6,347 bases of DNA, taken from contig JAKBCQ010000170.1 in assembly GCA_021807585.1 (NCBI GenBank), forward strand, positions 1 to 6,347. Reading direction: 5' to 3'. The notes beneath the pieces are model-generated. The model did no database searches and was not told where the DNA came from. It saw nothing but the letters and a program-made list of their open reading frames with translations. This DNA is from Planctomycetota bacterium (GTDB taxonomy: Bacteria; Planctomycetota; Planctomycetia; Isosphaerales; Isosphaeraceae). The number at the start of each line of letters is the position of its first letter. Within the stretch, counting starts at the first letter, position 1. Of the stretch, positions 6,101 to 6,347 are shown piece by piece. The position numbers and the translations under genes were made by a program.

Positions 6101-6347
6101 ACGCCGCTGATCTCAAAATCCCAATGATTCAAACAAATTGTGGCACGCAAAACGTCCTGGTATTTGCGTATGTCGATTGGATAGTAAGTCGCGAGCGTTT
6201 GAACGATCTTCTTGAGAGCCTTGATGAAATCCTCGTCGGTTCGGGTTTTCAGAATCGTAAGGATCTCGGCCGAATCCTTATTCTTGGGTCGCATGCTCTC
6301 GATGATCGCAATCAGTATTCGATCAAGCTGTGAATCATTTAAATTAA
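3145..6347 (-). CDS. Large two-motor ATPase: AAA/STAND-like N-terminal module fused to a C-terminal HerA/FtsK-type (DUF87-like) motor (5' end beyond window)
   Basis: The frame ends at TGA (3145-3147) and stays open to the right edge. The first in-window ATG (6292-6294) begins 1049 residues, but 17 more sense codons precede it and no good Shine-Dalgarno fits it, so the start is outside. Counting from that ATG: a module at 1-256 with Walker B-like TVLAFDQID (109-117), sensor-like SVVSCLESS (162-170) and a helical lid ending TPREILQIC (241-249), whose Walker A is expected off-window; an unrecognised alpha/beta region (about 280-475); a Pro/Ala/Thr-rich linker (about 476-630) with 19-aa repeats; and a HerA-like motor (about 630-1049) with Walker A GPGSGKS (661-667), Walker B LLIIDEA (908-914), ARKYHLGVIFATQNP (937-951) and a conserved-type tail NCSTHYYGKANSP. 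No HAS-barrel, signal peptide or membrane segment is seen. HerA-type motors pump DNA or drive nuclease or Sir2 partners in repair and antiphage systems; that role here is inference, and no partner lies in the window. The GH130 neighbour on the same strand looks unrelated. Confidence 0.85.
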   Translation of the reverse strand, partial: NLNDSQLDRILIAIIESMRPKNKDSAEILTILKTRTDEDFIKALKKIVQTLATYYPIDIRKYQDVLRATICLNHWDFEISGVGSTWLQGGEIEESERIAFGFKDRSKRPIEIVRGLSWLSSLRGPTVLAFDQIDAIVSEYNNYTKMKSGDDRAIASAAIIQQIGAGLGSLRDQTYHTLSVVSCLESSWNILKTTTLESFLARFDIPPRKLDTVSVEGKMVESLIRNRLAIAYKKVGFDPPYPTWPIRPRAIAELKANTPREILQICEQWRKSRLDQGFIEETDSLRTIEIQENKSSSDPVFARLDVEFENQRASAEIHRLFEEKCDDERLAPLIQTALACLAHEIDTPENIAFEVDPFSKKGSEVPPLHARLRIIHLDENEREEHFSIRFLQWNNPRAFQNRLKKAMIQAGIDASLPFRRLAIVRRGKIPGGAETQKLVDLFVSEGGVFIEPSDEEIRSLSAISKLKQMNDPEFVSWLRSRKPLSNLKLIRAAVPTPLVTREDTRTTGSTFEAKSKGEPKPVRGSAVATIKNETIPAPAISTATATVSLHLGGTPAIPTSTDSTPVKTTESPAPAIAAAAEPASRVNDSERAPAIAAAAEPASRVNDSERAPAIAAAAEPAVSPRSNGGFDPSTARASDLTDSCPEICLGIKFIGGKPEEPLYTSMRSLERHVFVVAGPGSGKSVLLRRIVEEAALSGVPSIVIDVANDLASLDERRVDRPEGWIEGDGERAAVYHDRTDVVIWTPGRETGNPLAFEPLPDFSAAGDDGDEIEAMIAMARESLESIVASGKGGASEQKKGILSKALRHLANQRSSSLDRLVELLEDLPAELGLGISNAAKLARTMADTLKSRVETNPMLRSSGAPLDPAILFGDDRRSEKTRISVVNLDGLAGLESKQVFVNQLAMTLFGWIKRRPDPGRALRGLLIIDEAKDFVPSQAASICKQSLARLTAQARKYHLGVIFATQNPKDIDNKIVANCSTHYYGKANSPAAIDAVEELIRQKGGTGGDVARLTTGTFRVHNADLNLSEPVKVLVPNCLSVHRSHPLEVDEITAKARACRERIYRE
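4484..4630 (-). repeat. Perfect 57-bp tandem repeats (2.6 copies) inside the ATPase linker
   Basis: The units are 4484-4540 and 4541-4597, identical base for base, followed by the first 33 bp of a third copy at 4598-4630 before the sequence diverges. The period is a multiple of three, so the frame is kept. Each unit encodes 19 residues, APAIAAAAEPASRVNDSER, at about 556-574 and 575-593, and the motif APAIAAAAEPA recurs at 594-604. A decayed relative (PAPAIS) is encoded around 4725-4740. Identity at every wobble position points to recent duplication. Copy number may vary between strains by slippage. The encoded stretch should be a flexible or weakly helical spacer between the two ATPase halves. 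Confidence 0.95.

Noticed and set aside
4942..6333. Plus-strand open frame of 463 codons opposite the N-terminal half of the ATPase
   Set aside because: The minus strand shows Walker B and sensor-like motifs, and the plus product has none. It is a shadow frame.

Overview
The window looks like a GC-rich bacterial chromosome segment. Its coding sequence is dense, its codons favour G or C at the third position, and its short spacers are AT-rich. The pairing of a glycosyltransferase-type (alpha/alpha)6 tail with GH130 enzymes, and the twin-ATPase HerA-like protein, would fit a planctomycete. This is a guess from gene content and composition; no marker gene is present.

Layout, left to right: (1) 1-468, plus strand: the C-terminal 155 residues of a carbohydrate-active protein of the kind found behind GT4 glycosyltransferases. 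It is cut by the left edge. (2) 529-1980, plus strand: a complete long-form GH130 glycosidase-like protein of 483 aa, probably in one operon with the first gene. (3) 1989-3056, minus strand: a second, shorter GH130 protein of 355 aa, from a different GH130 branch. It lies tail to tail with the first, with an 8-bp gap. (4) 3057-3144: an 88-bp AT-rich spacer holding the ribosome binding site and a possible promoter of the short GH130 gene. (5) 3145-6347, minus strand: a very large ATPase whose reading frame stays open to the right edge, so its true N-terminus lies outside the window. It has an N-terminal AAA/STAND-like module (Walker B visible, Walker A expected off-window), an unrecognised middle alpha/beta region, a Pro/Ala-rich linker built partly of perfect 57-bp DNA repeats, and a C-terminal HerA/FtsK-type (DUF87-like) motor.

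How they may work together: genes 1-3 form a plausible mannoside or glycan locus, with synthesis or binding by the first protein and phosphorolysis or hydrolysis of beta-mannosides by the two GH130 proteins. The big ATPase has no obvious link to sugars. It is most likely a DNA-translocating or defence-type protein that happens to lie next door, and any partner would be encoded beyond the right edge. The most unusual item is this double-motor protein with its repeat-built linker. A roughly fourfold excess of GATC across the whole window is a second signal that the genes do not explain.
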